Source: JAJZEO01 sp964350315 (GTDB lineage Bacteria; Chlamydiota; Chlamydiia; Chlamydiales; 2-12-FULL-49-11). Taken from it: a DNA stretch of 64,000 nucleotides. Location of the stretch: assembly GCA_964350315.1 (NCBI GenBank), contig CAYGJD010000010.1, positions 1 to 64,000 of the forward strand, written 5' to 3'. The notes under the pieces were generated by a model. It was not told where the DNA came from. It saw only the letters and a program-made list of their open reading frames with translations, and ran no database searches. Within the stretch, counting starts at the first letter, position 1. Each line of letters starts with the position of its first letter. Both the position numbers and the translations under genes were made by a program. Of the stretch, positions 9,854 through 19,092 are shown in pieces.

Positions 9854-11452
9854 ATGAATGATAATACCCTTAACCTGCCCACCCACAAAGCCTTTGAAAA
9901 AATTGGGTTTAAGCACCATCACGGAATAAATCTCCCTCTATTCTCTCTTCGTTCAAGCAAGGGTTGTGGAGTTGGGGAATTCCTTGACTTAATCGATTTA
10001 ATTGATTGGGTGAGCTCACTTGGCTTTGACATCATTCAACTACTTCCTCTAAATGATTCAGGACTAGAGAGTAGTCCATACAACGCTTTTTCATCTTGTG
10101 CTCTAAATCCCATATTTCTCTCCCTTTGGGACCTCCCTCATATGGAAAAATTTCCTTCTCTACTTGTTGAGCTTGGAACTTTTGAAAAATATAAGTCTCT
10201 TCAACGTCTACCTTACGATGTTATTTTAAATGCAAAACTCTCTTTTTTTGAGACTTACTTTGCGACAGCCTTTCACCTAATTTCTCAAACTCAAGAATTT
10301 CAAAACTTTGTTGAATCTCATTCTTGGTTAAAGCCCTACGCAATATTTAAAGTGCTAAAGCATGAAAACGCACACCAAGATTGGTCTTTTTGGCACGCAT
10401 CTATTCGCAATCCCTCAAAGCAACTTCTTAAAGTTCTCTACAAAGAAAAAGAGAAGAAAATGAACTACTGGTTCATGATTCAGTTTTTTTGCTACGATCA
10501 AATGAAACGAGTAAAAGCTCATGCCAATAAAAAGAACGTCTTTTTAAAAGGTGATATTCCCATCTTAATCTCACCACAGTCGCTTGACGTTTGGATCTAC
10601 CGAAAAGATTTCAATCTTGATTTTTCAGCTGGATCCCCTCCCGACATGTTTACAGAAAAGGGACAAAATTGGGGTTTTCCAACCTTTCGCTGGGATGTCA
10701 TTGAGCAAGATGATTTTGACTGGTGGGACACCCGCCTTAAAACAGCTGCAGAACTTTATGATATCTATAGAATCGACCATATTATTGGGTTTTTTAGAAT
10801 ATGGGCAATTGAACGCGGGAAAAAAGCCATCGAAGGTAGTTTTAAGCCAAAGGATCGTTGGGCAGCTCTTTATCAAGGCAAAACAATACTAAACCACTTG
10901 ATTTCTGTTACCGACATGCTTCCAATTGGAGAGGACCTTGGCGATAACATCGAATACATTAGAGAAGCAATCATGGAAATGGGAATTTGTGGAACAAGAA
11001 TTCCTAGATGGGAAAGGAACCATTTTACAGATAATGCTTTTGTACCTTTTGAAGACTATCCGACTCTCTCGCTCACAACTCTTTCAACCCATGATTCAGA
11101 CACACTTGAACAATGGTGGACATCCTCAACTGAAGAAGTAAAAGAATATTGCTCTTTCAGGGGAATAAAATATCAAAAAGAATTCACATCTGAACTCCGC
11201 TACAACATGTTAAAAGAAAGCCACCATACAAATTCCCTCTTTCACATCAATTTATTGGGAGAATACCTATCTCTTTTTAAAGACTTAGTTTGGGAAAATC
11301 CAAATGATGAAAGGATCAACGTCCCAGGAATTGTGCACCCAAAAAATTGGTGTTATAGGTTTAGACCGTCTATTGACGAAATAACTTCCCATAAAGATCT
11401 TTCATCCGCAATGAAATCTATGATTTCAAATGTAGAAAACACATCTAAGTAA
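9854..11452 (+). CDS. malQ: 4-alpha-glucanotransferase (amylomaltase, GH77)
   Basis: The 532-residue enzyme transfers alpha-1,4-glucan segments between maltooligosaccharides and glucose, and here probably remodels glycogen-derived glucans. The GH77 signature is clear: 'KGCGVGEFLDL' near residue 37, nucleophile Asp in 'YDIYRIDH' near 307, acid/base Glu in 'PIGEDLG' near 358, and the third carboxylate in 'STHDSDTLEQWW' near 414. I chose ATG 9854, one base after the autotransporter stop, because the frame upstream of it lies inside that gene. In Chlamydia malQ directly follows the copN chaperone gene, so the two autotransporters look inserted. Its 3' end overlaps the convergent treY by 8 nt. Confidence 0.92.
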   Translation: MNDNTLNLPTHKAFEKIGFKHHHGINLPLFSLRSSKGCGVGEFLDLIDLIDWVSSLGFDIIQLLPLNDSGLESSPYNAFSSCALNPIFLSLWDLPHMEKFPSLLVELGTFEKYKSLQRLPYDVILNAKLSFFETYFATAFHLISQTQEFQNFVESHSWLKPYAIFKVLKHENAHQDWSFWHASIRNPSKQLLKVLYKEKEKKMNYWFMIQFFCYDQMKRVKAHANKKNVFLKGDIPILISPQSLDVWIYRKDFNLDFSAGSPPDMFTEKGQNWGFPTFRWDVIEQDDFDWWDTRLKTAAELYDIYRIDHIIGFFRIWAIERGKKAIEGSFKPKDRWAALYQGKTILNHLISVTDMLPIGEDLGDNIEYIREAIMEMGICGTRIPRWERNHFTDNAFVPFEDYPTLSLTTLSTHDSDTLEQWWTSSTEEVKEYCSFRGIKYQKEFTSELRYNMLKESHHTNSLFHINLLGEYLSLFKDLVWENPNDERINVPGIVHPKNWCYRFRPSIDEITSHKDLSSAMKSMISNVENTSK

Positions 11453-13793
11453 GTTTTTTGATTTGGATTGAAAACGGTAATGGCGTTGATGCCTCATTTG
11501 TAAAAACATCTATAAACCCCTTCTTAAAAGGAATCTGCACATCACCTAAATGTTTAGAATAAAAACGAGCCGCATAAACTCGAACTTCAACTGAACCACG
11601 TATTCTTGAAAAGCCTATTAAATCTGAGCTTCTTGTCATAAGAGGAACATATCTTCCCTTCACAAACAACTCTTTAAACTCTCGTCTTACCTTCAGCCCT
11701 TTTTGCATCAGATACATTTTAATCATTGAATCGTCTGGGTTGTAAAACCATTCCAGCAACAGCTCACTATTAATTTCAGTCTCTTCAAGCTTATCGAGCA
11801 TATTTTCCCGAATTTCAAAGTTCACACGTCTTCGATTGTCTGGATCAACAAGATCATAACGCCAAAATTCATGCCCTTGATAAAAATCAACGACACCTGG
11901 CATTCCCATTTTGATTATAAGCGCTGAGAGAGAGTTATATTTGCCATACAAATCAATTTCTTCGAGAAACAAATAAAAGCTTTTCCAAAAAGGAGAAGTC
12001 GCACTCTTTGATATAATCGCATTAACAAATTCCAGAAGATTTTTCTCATATTCCTGATTATGATCAATCCAATCTGTGTGTCTTTTTGCCTCACAAGCTG
12101 ATTTAATAAAATAGGCAGTGAGTCGCTCTTTTAATTCTTTCTTTTTTTCAATTGTAGGTTTTGTTGCTGGCCAAAATCCTAGTAACGTTTGATAGAAAAA
12201 ATAATCGAAATTTTTATCCTCGAATACACCATTCAACTTTCTCCACCGCTTTATCATTTTCTTAAATAGCTTTGGTCTTTCTGAAAGCACACTAATGCGC
12301 ATTCGTACATCCTCAGATCTTTTTGTATCATGTGTTGAGGTTGTCACCATTGAGTTTGGATGAGACTCTTGCCGCTCTTTTGTAATTTTATGAAAATTTC
12401 TAATCGACAAACCAAATTTCATTGGAGTCCCTCCAACTTCATTTAAAGAAGTCAGTCGTGTATACAAATATAAAAATGTATCTTCAAACCCTTTAGCAAA
12501 AACAGCAGGCATGAGTTGTTGAATACGTAGAAGAGTCTTTCTATAAGACCATTTCAAAATCTTTTGGGCAAAGAATACTTTATATTCATGCTTAAGCTTT
12601 AACTTGGCATGCAGAAATTTAGAAATAATCTTCTTATCTCGCTTAAAAAACCCTACTCCCCTTTTTCCTACATATGATCGATAGATAGGAAAAAGTGACA
12701 ACCACTCAACAAGCGCTTCTTTTAAATCTGTTACATTAAATCGTTCGTTCTTTCTTATTGTAATGTTGTAAATTTCGGTTGTGATCGTATCAAGCTCACT
12801 TTCCAAGTATTTTTCGATGTACTTTTTCTTTTCTGCTGCAAGAAGCAAAATTGGATCTTCTGTTTCCTCTGCTAAACTTTGAAAAATTTCTGTAAAATCT
12901 TTTTCATTCTTGGTATCAACAAAAAGTGAATTAATTGAGTTTAATGCGTCATATCCAACAGTTCCATCCGACTTCCAATCGGCTCGCATTTTCTCCCCAA
13001 ATTGGAGAATTTTTTCACAAACGGTATAAATATGATTAGATTTCGAATAAAGCTTCTTTAAATATCGGGAGGGTTCCGAAAGTCCATCTGGATGATCTAT
13101 TCTCAAACCTTGGATTTTATCCTCTTTAATCCACTCAAAAACTTTCTCGTGATACTTCTTGAAGAGAGTTGATTTTTCCATTTTTAAGCCGACTAGTTCG
13201 GAAATATCAAAGAATCTACGGTAATTGATTGCCTTATGGGTCTCTTTCCAGTGTTCTAATATGTAATTTTGCTTTTCAAGCAGTTCATCTTTATCGGTAA
13301 GTTTTTCTGTTCCAGCTCTAAGAGGAATAATCTTACCATCGACATTTAGGTGTCCCCCTTCTTTTTTTATCTCTGAATTATCATGCAAAATAGGCAACAG
13401 CACTTTGCCATCATATCGTTTCCAATCGATATCAAAAAAATCTGCATATTCAGAATATCTTCCATTCTTTAACACGTCCCGCCACCACGGATTTTCAGTC
13501 GAAGCTCCCATGTGATTTGGAACTAAATCGATCATATGCATGATGTTATATTTCTTAAGCTCTTGGGTAAATCGATCAAACTCTTTTTCCCCACCAAATC
13601 GTGGATTCACACAATTTGCTGAAACAATTTTATAGGGATTTAAGGATCCCTTCTCAATTTCGAAAAAGGGCGATAAATAAATCATGTCGATTCCAAGACG
13701 AGACAAGTACGGCACAAGGGCTCTAACTTCCTGAAACTTAAAAGTATCGGAAAGTTGGATGCGATAACTATTGGTAGGTATACGTTTTTGCAT
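11445..13793 (-). CDS. treY: Maltooligosyl trehalose synthase TreY (GH13)
   Basis: The 782-residue enzyme isomerises the reducing-end alpha-1,4 bond of maltooligosaccharides to an alpha,alpha-1,1 bond, the first step of the TreY-TreZ route to trehalose. Diagnostic segments are the N-terminal 'NSYRIQL', 'IDMIYLSPFF' and 'DLVPNHMG', the nucleophile Asp in 'GLRIDHPDGL' near residue 230, the general acid Glu in 'TVCEKIL' near 259, and 'TSTHDTKRSEDVRMRI' near 486, which is typical of TreY rather than alpha-amylase. An AAGGG Shine-Dalgarno sequence precedes the ATG by 6 nt. No treZ is visible in this window. It is convergent with malQ and divergent from the next gene across only 56 nt. Confidence 0.9.
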   Translation of the reverse strand: MQKRIPTNSYRIQLSDTFKFQEVRALVPYLSRLGIDMIYLSPFFEIEKGSLNPYKIVSANCVNPRFGGEKEFDRFTQELKKYNIMHMIDLVPNHMGASTENPWWRDVLKNGRYSEYADFFDIDWKRYDGKVLLPILHDNSEIKKEGGHLNVDGKIIPLRAGTEKLTDKDELLEKQNYILEHWKETHKAINYRRFFDISELVGLKMEKSTLFKKYHEKVFEWIKEDKIQGLRIDHPDGLSEPSRYLKKLYSKSNHIYTVCEKILQFGEKMRADWKSDGTVGYDALNSINSLFVDTKNEKDFTEIFQSLAEETEDPILLLAAEKKKYIEKYLESELDTITTEIYNITIRKNERFNVTDLKEALVEWLSLFPIYRSYVGKRGVGFFKRDKKIISKFLHAKLKLKHEYKVFFAQKILKWSYRKTLLRIQQLMPAVFAKGFEDTFLYLYTRLTSLNEVGGTPMKFGLSIRNFHKITKERQESHPNSMVTTSTHDTKRSEDVRMRISVLSERPKLFKKMIKRWRKLNGVFEDKNFDYFFYQTLLGFWPATKPTIEKKKELKERLTAYFIKSACEAKRHTDWIDHNQEYEKNLLEFVNAIISKSATSPFWKSFYLFLEEIDLYGKYNSLSALIIKMGMPGVVDFYQGHEFWRYDLVDPDNRRRVNFEIRENMLDKLEETEINSELLLEWFYNPDDSMIKMYLMQKGLKVRREFKELFVKGRYVPLMTRSSDLIGFSRIRGSVEVRVYAARFYSKHLGDVQIPFKKGFIDVFTNEASTPLPFSIQIKKLT

Positions 13794-13833
13794 ACTCTAC
13801 CCTTATTTCATGCTTACTTGAATTGTCAAGGTT

Positions 13834-13842
13834 TGCTATAAT
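13834..13842 (+). promoter_or_regulatory. Extended -10 promoter for the gene at 13850
   Basis: TGCTATAAT is a perfect extended -10 (TGnTATAAT). No good -35 lies 16-18 nt upstream. The ATG at 13850 begins only 7 nt after the hexamer, so the predicted transcript would start at or next to the start codon. Confidence 0.55.
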
Positions 13843-13849
13843 GATCTAC

Positions 13850-15397
13850 ATGTTTGTGAAATTTTTCAGTATCATTTCTCTACTTTTTCTTCCTCTTTGT
13901 GCAGGACAATTTGAAAAGAAAGTCTCTGTTATCTACGACTCTCTCAATCCAACCTCACTAACTGAGTTACTTGCATTTTACCACCTCTATCCTCAGACAC
14001 TTCAAGGAAAGCGCGCATTCGATCAAGCTTGGGAATTAATAAATGCTCACCGAGACATTCCAATATCCCCACTTACAGATATTGAATTACCTGATATCGA
14101 CATAGATCTCTTTATTGCAATGGTAACAAAACAGGCTGGTGATCAGGTCCCCATTATTACTGATCGAATGTTATCAATGATGGAACACATTACAAACCAC
14201 TTACACCATAAAAAAATCAAAGGGCATAAAGTTTGGACGATAAAAGAGGTCCATGCTCTTCCTGTTGAAGATATTGATTTAGCAAGAGCTCTGCTCATCC
14301 ATCAATTTGGCGACGACAATAGAAAAGAGATTCGCTCATACGAATCGTATCTCGATCTCATGGCTCTTCAAATCTTATCTAAACTGCCTAAAAATCCTAC
14401 TCATCTTGAGTTAGTTGATGCAATCTCGCAATTTATCTTCCTAGAAATGAAGTTTCGATTCCCTCCCCACTCAATGTGGGCAAAAGATGTCGATCACTAC
14501 ACATTTCTTCCAGCTGTTCTTGATTCAAGACATGGTGTTTGTCTTGGTGTCTCCATTTTATACTTATCTCTAGCCCAGCGACTTAATCTACCACTAGAAA
14601 TTGTCACTCCACCTGGCCACATCTATATTTGTTATAAACAAAAAGATGGGACTAATCTCAATATCGAAACAACAGCTCGTGGAATCGATATGCCAGACGA
14701 AAGGTATTTAAGCATAAACACCTGCGCTCTGCAAAAAAGAAACATAAAAGAAGTTATCGGCATGAACTTTGTCAACGCCGCAGCAACAGAGTGGCATAAA
14801 AAAAACTACGATATGGCATTAAAGCTCTACAGTGAAGCAAGTCCTTACCTTCCTAACGATCGCCTAATCAACATCTTTATGGGATTTAATTACCTTTTTA
14901 TTGGCCAAGAAGAAGAAGGAAAAAGATTGCTTACTCTTGCAGATGCAAATCCATCTACTGAAGAAGTTTATTCAGACACAACAATTAAAGATTTTCTCCA
15001 AGGCTATATTGATGGAGACGGAATTAAAACAATTTATCAAGAAGTTGATGAATCAAGAGATTCAATTCTAAAAAAACAACAAGAGCTCATCAATTTAGTA
15101 GAAAAATGGCCAAAATTTAGAGAAGGAATATTTCACGTTGCTGTAACCTTCCTTCAATTAGGTAGAAGTAAAGAAGCTCTTGAATGGCTTACAAAATATC
15201 ATGACCTCGACAACAACAATCCTACCGTTGAATACTATCTTGGAATTCTTTGCCTAAACAGGTTTGCATACAAAAAAGGGTTATCGCACATCAATAGATG
15301 TTCTGAAATCGTGGCGCTTAAAAACCATTCCCCTAGAGCGTTAGATGACCTCAAAAATGAATTTCGTAAAGTAGCACCGTACTACATAAATAGATAA
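13850..15397 (+). CDS. Exported SirB1/transglutaminase-like protein with TPR region
   Basis: Starting at ATG 13850 the product is 515 residues with a signal peptide ('FFSIISLLFLPLCAG'). Longer starts at 13823 or 13841 are possible, but they would lie in the promoter. The middle carries a SirB1/transglutaminase-core-2 signature: 'LDSRHGVCLGVSILYLSLAQ' with the candidate catalytic Cys in GVCLG, and 'PPGHIYI' with the His. The C-terminal third (from about residue 300) reads as tetratricopeptide repeats, for example 'AATEWHKKNYDMALKLYSEA' and 'TFLQLGRSKEALEWL'. SirB1-type proteins are widespread and poorly characterised; whether this one is a protease, a transglutaminase or only a scaffold cannot be told. 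It is probably periplasmic. Confidence 0.7.
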   Translation: MFVKFFSIISLLFLPLCAGQFEKKVSVIYDSLNPTSLTELLAFYHLYPQTLQGKRAFDQAWELINAHRDIPISPLTDIELPDIDIDLFIAMVTKQAGDQVPIITDRMLSMMEHITNHLHHKKIKGHKVWTIKEVHALPVEDIDLARALLIHQFGDDNRKEIRSYESYLDLMALQILSKLPKNPTHLELVDAISQFIFLEMKFRFPPHSMWAKDVDHYTFLPAVLDSRHGVCLGVSILYLSLAQRLNLPLEIVTPPGHIYICYKQKDGTNLNIETTARGIDMPDERYLSINTCALQKRNIKEVIGMNFVNAAATEWHKKNYDMALKLYSEASPYLPNDRLINIFMGFNYLFIGQEEEGKRLLTLADANPSTEEVYSDTTIKDFLQGYIDGDGIKTIYQEVDESRDSILKKQQELINLVEKWPKFREGIFHVAVTFLQLGRSKEALEWLTKYHDLDNNNPTVEYYLGILCLNRFAYKKGLSHINRCSEIVALKNHSPRALDDLKNEFRKVAPYYINR

Positions 15398-15401
15398 TAT
15401 A

Positions 15402-15758
15402 CTATCTACTCTGAGTATCAACTAATCTACCCCACACAAAATCATTCGTAGCATCATTATAAATCTTGTATCTATAATATTTTTTGCCAGATCTTCTGTA
15501 TTCAGTATCTTGCTTTTTAAAGGTTAAGTTCCCGTTTATCCATCCGCCAGAGTAGTCTGTGTCTTTGTCATATATTTCCCACCTCTCACCGTTCGACAAA
15601 AGAAGAAATTTTCCACCACTATCATTTTGGAGAATTGTTATTTTTGTTGGATCGGCAACTTTATTTTCATGATTAAGAGCCTTTTGCCCAGGAGAAAGTT
15701 GAGCAGCAAAAATCATTACAGGAATGACAAGAACCAATAAATATAAATACTTTTTCAT
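15402..15758 (-). CDS. Small exported protein of unknown function
   Basis: From ATG 15758 (AGG 7 nt upstream) the product has 118 residues; a TTG two codons earlier is less likely. Residues 1-18 form a clear signal peptide ('YLYLLVLVIPVMIFAA'). The mature part is polar and beta-rich with no cysteines ('GGKFLLLSNGERWEIYDKD', 'YRYKIYNDATNDFVWGRL'). I do not recognise a family. It is convergent with the TPR gene, 4 nt apart, and divergent from the kinase-like gene at 15910. Confidence 0.6.
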   Translation of the reverse strand: MKKYLYLLVLVIPVMIFAAQLSPGQKALNHENKVADPTKITILQNDSGGKFLLLSNGERWEIYDKDTDYSGGWINGNLTFKKQDTEYRRSGKKYYRYKIYNDATNDFVWGRLVDTQSR

Positions 15759-15909
15759 AATCAAACCTATAACTAAATCGACATTTTATATCAAAGAATA
15801 ATTTACAATTATTGCATCCGCGTTTTTTTTTAAAGAAAAAAGATGAAAAAATCGGTTTGCATTTATCCTCATATTCTTTATGAGAAAATTTATAGAGGGT
15901 GGGAAAACT

Positions 15910-16851
15910 ATGATTGAACAAACACAGATTGATCATCTGGAACATCTATTTCGATTATCAGACAAAATAAAAGCTTCCTCTTTTTTTTCTCACATGGTAG
16001 GAAAGTGCTATGCATTAGAAAGCGCAGAGCATCAATCAGATAATTTTATCCTGCAACTCTATGAATCAATCCATACCAAAAGACAAATTTCTTCTGACTT
16101 GTCAACCTTAAGACTACTAGCCAATCTTGGTTACGATGTACCTCTTCCTCTAATTTCTAGAAATGGCGATTCGATTGACACATTGACATTTCCAAAACCA
16201 AGCGTCCTTTTTTCCTCCCCCACTAAAATCTCCAAAGAAATTTCTACGCCAAGTGAAATTTTCCTTGCCGCCTCTCAAATAGCAAAAATATCTCATGCTA
16301 TTTGTGATCATAAAGATGGTGGAGCTTACGGAAAAAAAATCGATGCGATTTTCACCATGTTTGAATTAATCATGCGAGAAGAGAATCTTGTCGATGACTA
16401 CTTTAAAAGTGAATATTTTGCATTTAAATCACTCTTTATAGAGCTGTTAAACAAAGAAACCCTCTCCTCATTTGCATTTTTTCCAGGAAATGATAAGTTT
16501 TTCTTAACTAAGAAAAATTCGTTAGGATTTACTTATAGGTCTTTTCTCTATGATATGCCTGAATTATTTGCCCTTGCACAATTCATTTTAAGAACATGCT
16601 TCAATAAAGACCACACTCTGAATTTTGACAAGCTTGATCAAGCAATATCAGGATATGAAAAAGAAAGCTCTCTCACTGAAAAAGACTGGTCCGAACTTGA
16701 TAGCACACTGAAGTGTGCAGCATTTTTAGACGTCCTTTGTTCATGGCTCACAATGATTTATCACCCTAAATTGATGCATACTGACTTATTGATTGAAGCC
16801 CGAATGAAACAAAAACACTTAATAAAATTCGTTTTAAAGGAAGCATTTTGA
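15910..16851 (+). CDS. APH/homoserine-kinase-fold protein lacking catalytic motifs (probable pseudokinase)
   Basis: ATG 15910 is chosen because GAGGGTGGG lies just upstream; the product has 313 residues. It aligns by eye with the following gene. 'LLANLGYDVPLPLIS' matches 'FSEMGFPVPKIIS', and the segment 'FPGNDKFFLTKKNSLGF' sits where the partner has the Brenner motif 'HGDIWYKNVLFEDG'. The catalytic Asp and the Mg-binding Asn/Asp are therefore missing or not recognisable, and 'TYRSFLYDMPELFALA' stands where the partner has 'LLDFSFPYYDCLIYDLA'. The stop overlaps the start of the active-looking kinase by 4 nt, so the two are translated together and may form a heterodimer. Pseudokinase status is inference from the alignment. 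Confidence 0.6.
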   Translation: MIEQTQIDHLEHLFRLSDKIKASSFFSHMVGKCYALESAEHQSDNFILQLYESIHTKRQISSDLSTLRLLANLGYDVPLPLISRNGDSIDTLTFPKPSVLFSSPTKISKEISTPSEIFLAASQIAKISHAICDHKDGGAYGKKIDAIFTMFELIMREENLVDDYFKSEYFAFKSLFIELLNKETLSSFAFFPGNDKFFLTKKNSLGFTYRSFLYDMPELFALAQFILRTCFNKDHTLNFDKLDQAISGYEKESSLTEKDWSELDSTLKCAAFLDVLCSWLTMIYHPKLMHTDLLIEARMKQKHLIKFVLKEAF

Positions 16852-17762
16852 CTCAACTTTTTCAAAGAATTCTTACTTTTGCTATCCGCGGAGGATTGGA
16901 TTCCCCTGAGAAAGTCAAACTTATTTCCAAAGGCATAACAACCGAAACATACCAACTCCAGGATTCGACTAAAAAGTATATTGTTGTTTTATTCCGAAGG
17001 AAAGAGTGTAATTTCCATCCTTTTCTAGCCACAAAAGCAACTAAACATTTTTCTGAAATGGGGTTTCCAGTTCCCAAGATCATCTCAACAGGAAAGATTG
17101 AAGCGTATGACGCAATATTGACCGAATTCTCACAGGGGAAAGTAAAACCTCATTGGGAAATATGTGATTACGAAAGTCTTGGATTTCTCATTGGAAATCT
17201 ACACTTATCCCAGAAACAGCTTCTTATACCAGAGCCAGCTGAAACAATTATCCAAGATATGCAAAGACGTCTAACTAATCTAAAAGATGCCATCCCAGAT
17301 GTTTTTAAAGGAATATTTGCTGAAGTTGATAATCTTGCTAAACTTTGGCCAGATCACCTTCCAAAAGGTTTAATCCATGGAGACATTTGGTATAAAAACG
17401 TTCTTTTTGAGGATGGTCAAATCTCAGCTCTTCTTGATTTTTCCTTCCCCTATTACGACTGTTTGATCTATGACTTGGCAACGATCATGAAGGGCATTTA
17501 TTTTTCTAATAATGCTACTATTGAAGATGAAAAATTCAATGCATTCTTAGAACAATACCAAATAGCAAACCCGTTATCAAATGAAGAAATCGAAGCTCTG
17601 CCCCTGATGCTAAAGGCTAAAATCATCTATACTATTATTTTTATGTTAGAACAAGCTAATAGTAACGCACCTCAGCGAGAAAATTTTCTCAGTACAGCTA
17701 TGTTTAATTTGCTGAAATTAAACGAAACTCACGAAATATCTTTCGAAAAAATCCTTCTTTAG
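16848..17762 (+). CDS. APH-superfamily small-molecule kinase, homoserine kinase type II-like
   Basis: The 304-residue protein belongs to the aminoglycoside phosphotransferase/choline kinase fold. The ATP-site Lys region is 'GITTETYQLQ...KYIVVLFRR'. The catalytic loop is 'LIHGDIWYKNVLFEDG', and the metal-binding motif is 'LLDFSFPYYDCLIYDLA', close to ThrB2-type homoserine kinases. The start is TTG at 16848, overlapping the previous stop as TTGA; no ATG alternative exists nearby, so translational coupling is likely. An MFS transporter gene follows after 75 nt, which suggests import and phosphorylation of a small molecule. The substrate (homoserine, an aminoalcohol or other) cannot be read from the sequence. 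Confidence 0.72.
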   Translation: MTQLFQRILTFAIRGGLDSPEKVKLISKGITTETYQLQDSTKKYIVVLFRRKECNFHPFLATKATKHFSEMGFPVPKIISTGKIEAYDAILTEFSQGKVKPHWEICDYESLGFLIGNLHLSQKQLLIPEPAETIIQDMQRRLTNLKDAIPDVFKGIFAEVDNLAKLWPDHLPKGLIHGDIWYKNVLFEDGQISALLDFSFPYYDCLIYDLATIMKGIYFSNNATIEDEKFNAFLEQYQIANPLSNEEIEALPLMLKAKIIYTIIFMLEQANSNAPQRENFLSTAMFNLLKLNETHEISFEKILL

Positions 17763-17837
17763 ACACAATCGCTCGTTTATCCATTGTAGATAAAGTTAAT
17801 ATTGCCCATACATGAACTATGGGGAGGAAAATTACCC

Positions 17838-19085
17838 ATGAAAGATCTTTTACGAAACACATTCGCTCCTCTAACGTCACTGCTCATTATCATGCTGGGT
17901 ACTAGTTTTTTCAATACTTTTATGTCTATCCGTATTTCAACAGACGGTTGGAATAGTGCTATGACCGGACTTGTCTACTCTGCCTATTATCTTGGTATGA
18001 TGATTGGTGCCATCTATATGGAAAAAGTCATTAACCGAACTGGCCATATTAGAGCATTTGCAATCTTTGCCGCCTGTACTGCATGCGCAATAACTCTCCA
18101 AAGCTTTACTTTATCCCCAATATCCTGGCTTCTTTTCCGTGTTATTATGGGAATGGCTTGCGCTGGTTTATTTATTGTTATCGAAAGTTGGCTTCTTCTA
18201 CTATCCTCATCTTCCTCAAGAGGAGCAGTCCTCTCTCTATATATGGTGTCCTTATATTCAGCTCAATCAGTTGGTCAATTTATCCTAAACTTCGTCCCTA
18301 TTCAAACGAACATGGCCTTTAGTTTAACCGTTGTCTTCTGTACTCTCTCTATCATTCCTGTTTGCGTGATGAAAGCATCAGCCCCTCCGACCCATGAGTC
18401 TGAGTATATCAATATCTTTTACCTCTTAAAGAAGGTCCCTCTAGGCTTTATTGGAAACTTTATCGCAGGATTAATTTTGGGTTCGTTTTACGCTTTAGGA
18501 CCGGTTTTTGCTAAAGAATCAAACTTCGATATTTGGCAAATTTCATTGATTATGTCTGTGACGATCTTTGGTGGAATGGCTCTTCAATGGCCAATTGGAT
18601 TATTTTCAGACCTTGTAGAAAGACGTAAAGTTATTATTACCATTGCACTTGTTCTACTCTTTATTAGTATAATTCTATTCACGTTTGAACATATACCATT
18701 TCCCGCACTACTCTTTCTTCTATTCTTCTATGGTGGATTTTCATTTACCCTCTATCCTATTTCCATCACTTATTGTTGCGACTTTTTCTCCTCTGCAGGT
18801 CTCACTTCAGTTACTTGCGCTGCCCTTGTTATTTACGGAATTGGATGTATTCTTGGACCACTACTTTCACCTCTTGTAATGGAAGTCACAAAGCCGTCTG
18901 GTCTTTTTCTATTCACAGCAATCCTCTCATTGATTCTTGCTATCTATGCCTCTTGGCGTCAACATAAGCTACCTCAACAAGCAAAAGATACAAAAGAACC
19001 CTACCAAGCTCTTCCAGGAACCTCTCCTAGAGCAGCAGACCTTGATCCAAGAGCAGAAGACAAGGCAAATTCACATACAAATTAA
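17838..19085 (+). CDS. MFS transporter, YcaD-like
   Basis: The 415-residue protein has about 12 hydrophobic segments and the N-terminal pattern of YcaD-type major facilitator proteins ('GLVYSAYYLGMMIGAIYMEKV', then 'RVIMGMACAGLFIVIESWLL'). ATG 17838 is preferred over an upstream in-frame start because GGGGAGG lies 10-12 nt before it. The C-terminal 40 residues are polar and cytoplasmic. It follows the kinase pair on the same strand and probably belongs to that unit. The substrate is unknown. Confidence 0.78.
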   Translation: MKDLLRNTFAPLTSLLIIMLGTSFFNTFMSIRISTDGWNSAMTGLVYSAYYLGMMIGAIYMEKVINRTGHIRAFAIFAACTACAITLQSFTLSPISWLLFRVIMGMACAGLFIVIESWLLLLSSSSSRGAVLSLYMVSLYSAQSVGQFILNFVPIQTNMAFSLTVVFCTLSIIPVCVMKASAPPTHESEYINIFYLLKKVPLGFIGNFIAGLILGSFYALGPVFAKESNFDIWQISLIMSVTIFGGMALQWPIGLFSDLVERRKVIITIALVLLFISIILFTFEHIPFPALLFLLFFYGGFSFTLYPISITYCCDFFSSAGLTSVTCAALVIYGIGCILGPLLSPLVMEVTKPSGLFLFTAILSLILAIYASWRQHKLPQQAKDTKEPYQALPGTSPRAADLDPRAEDKANSHTN

Positions 19086-19092
19086 TTTTTTC

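Noticed and set aside
16761..17083. Antisense frames across the kinase pair junction
   Set aside because: They are shadows of the two coupled kinase-fold genes and carry no independent support.
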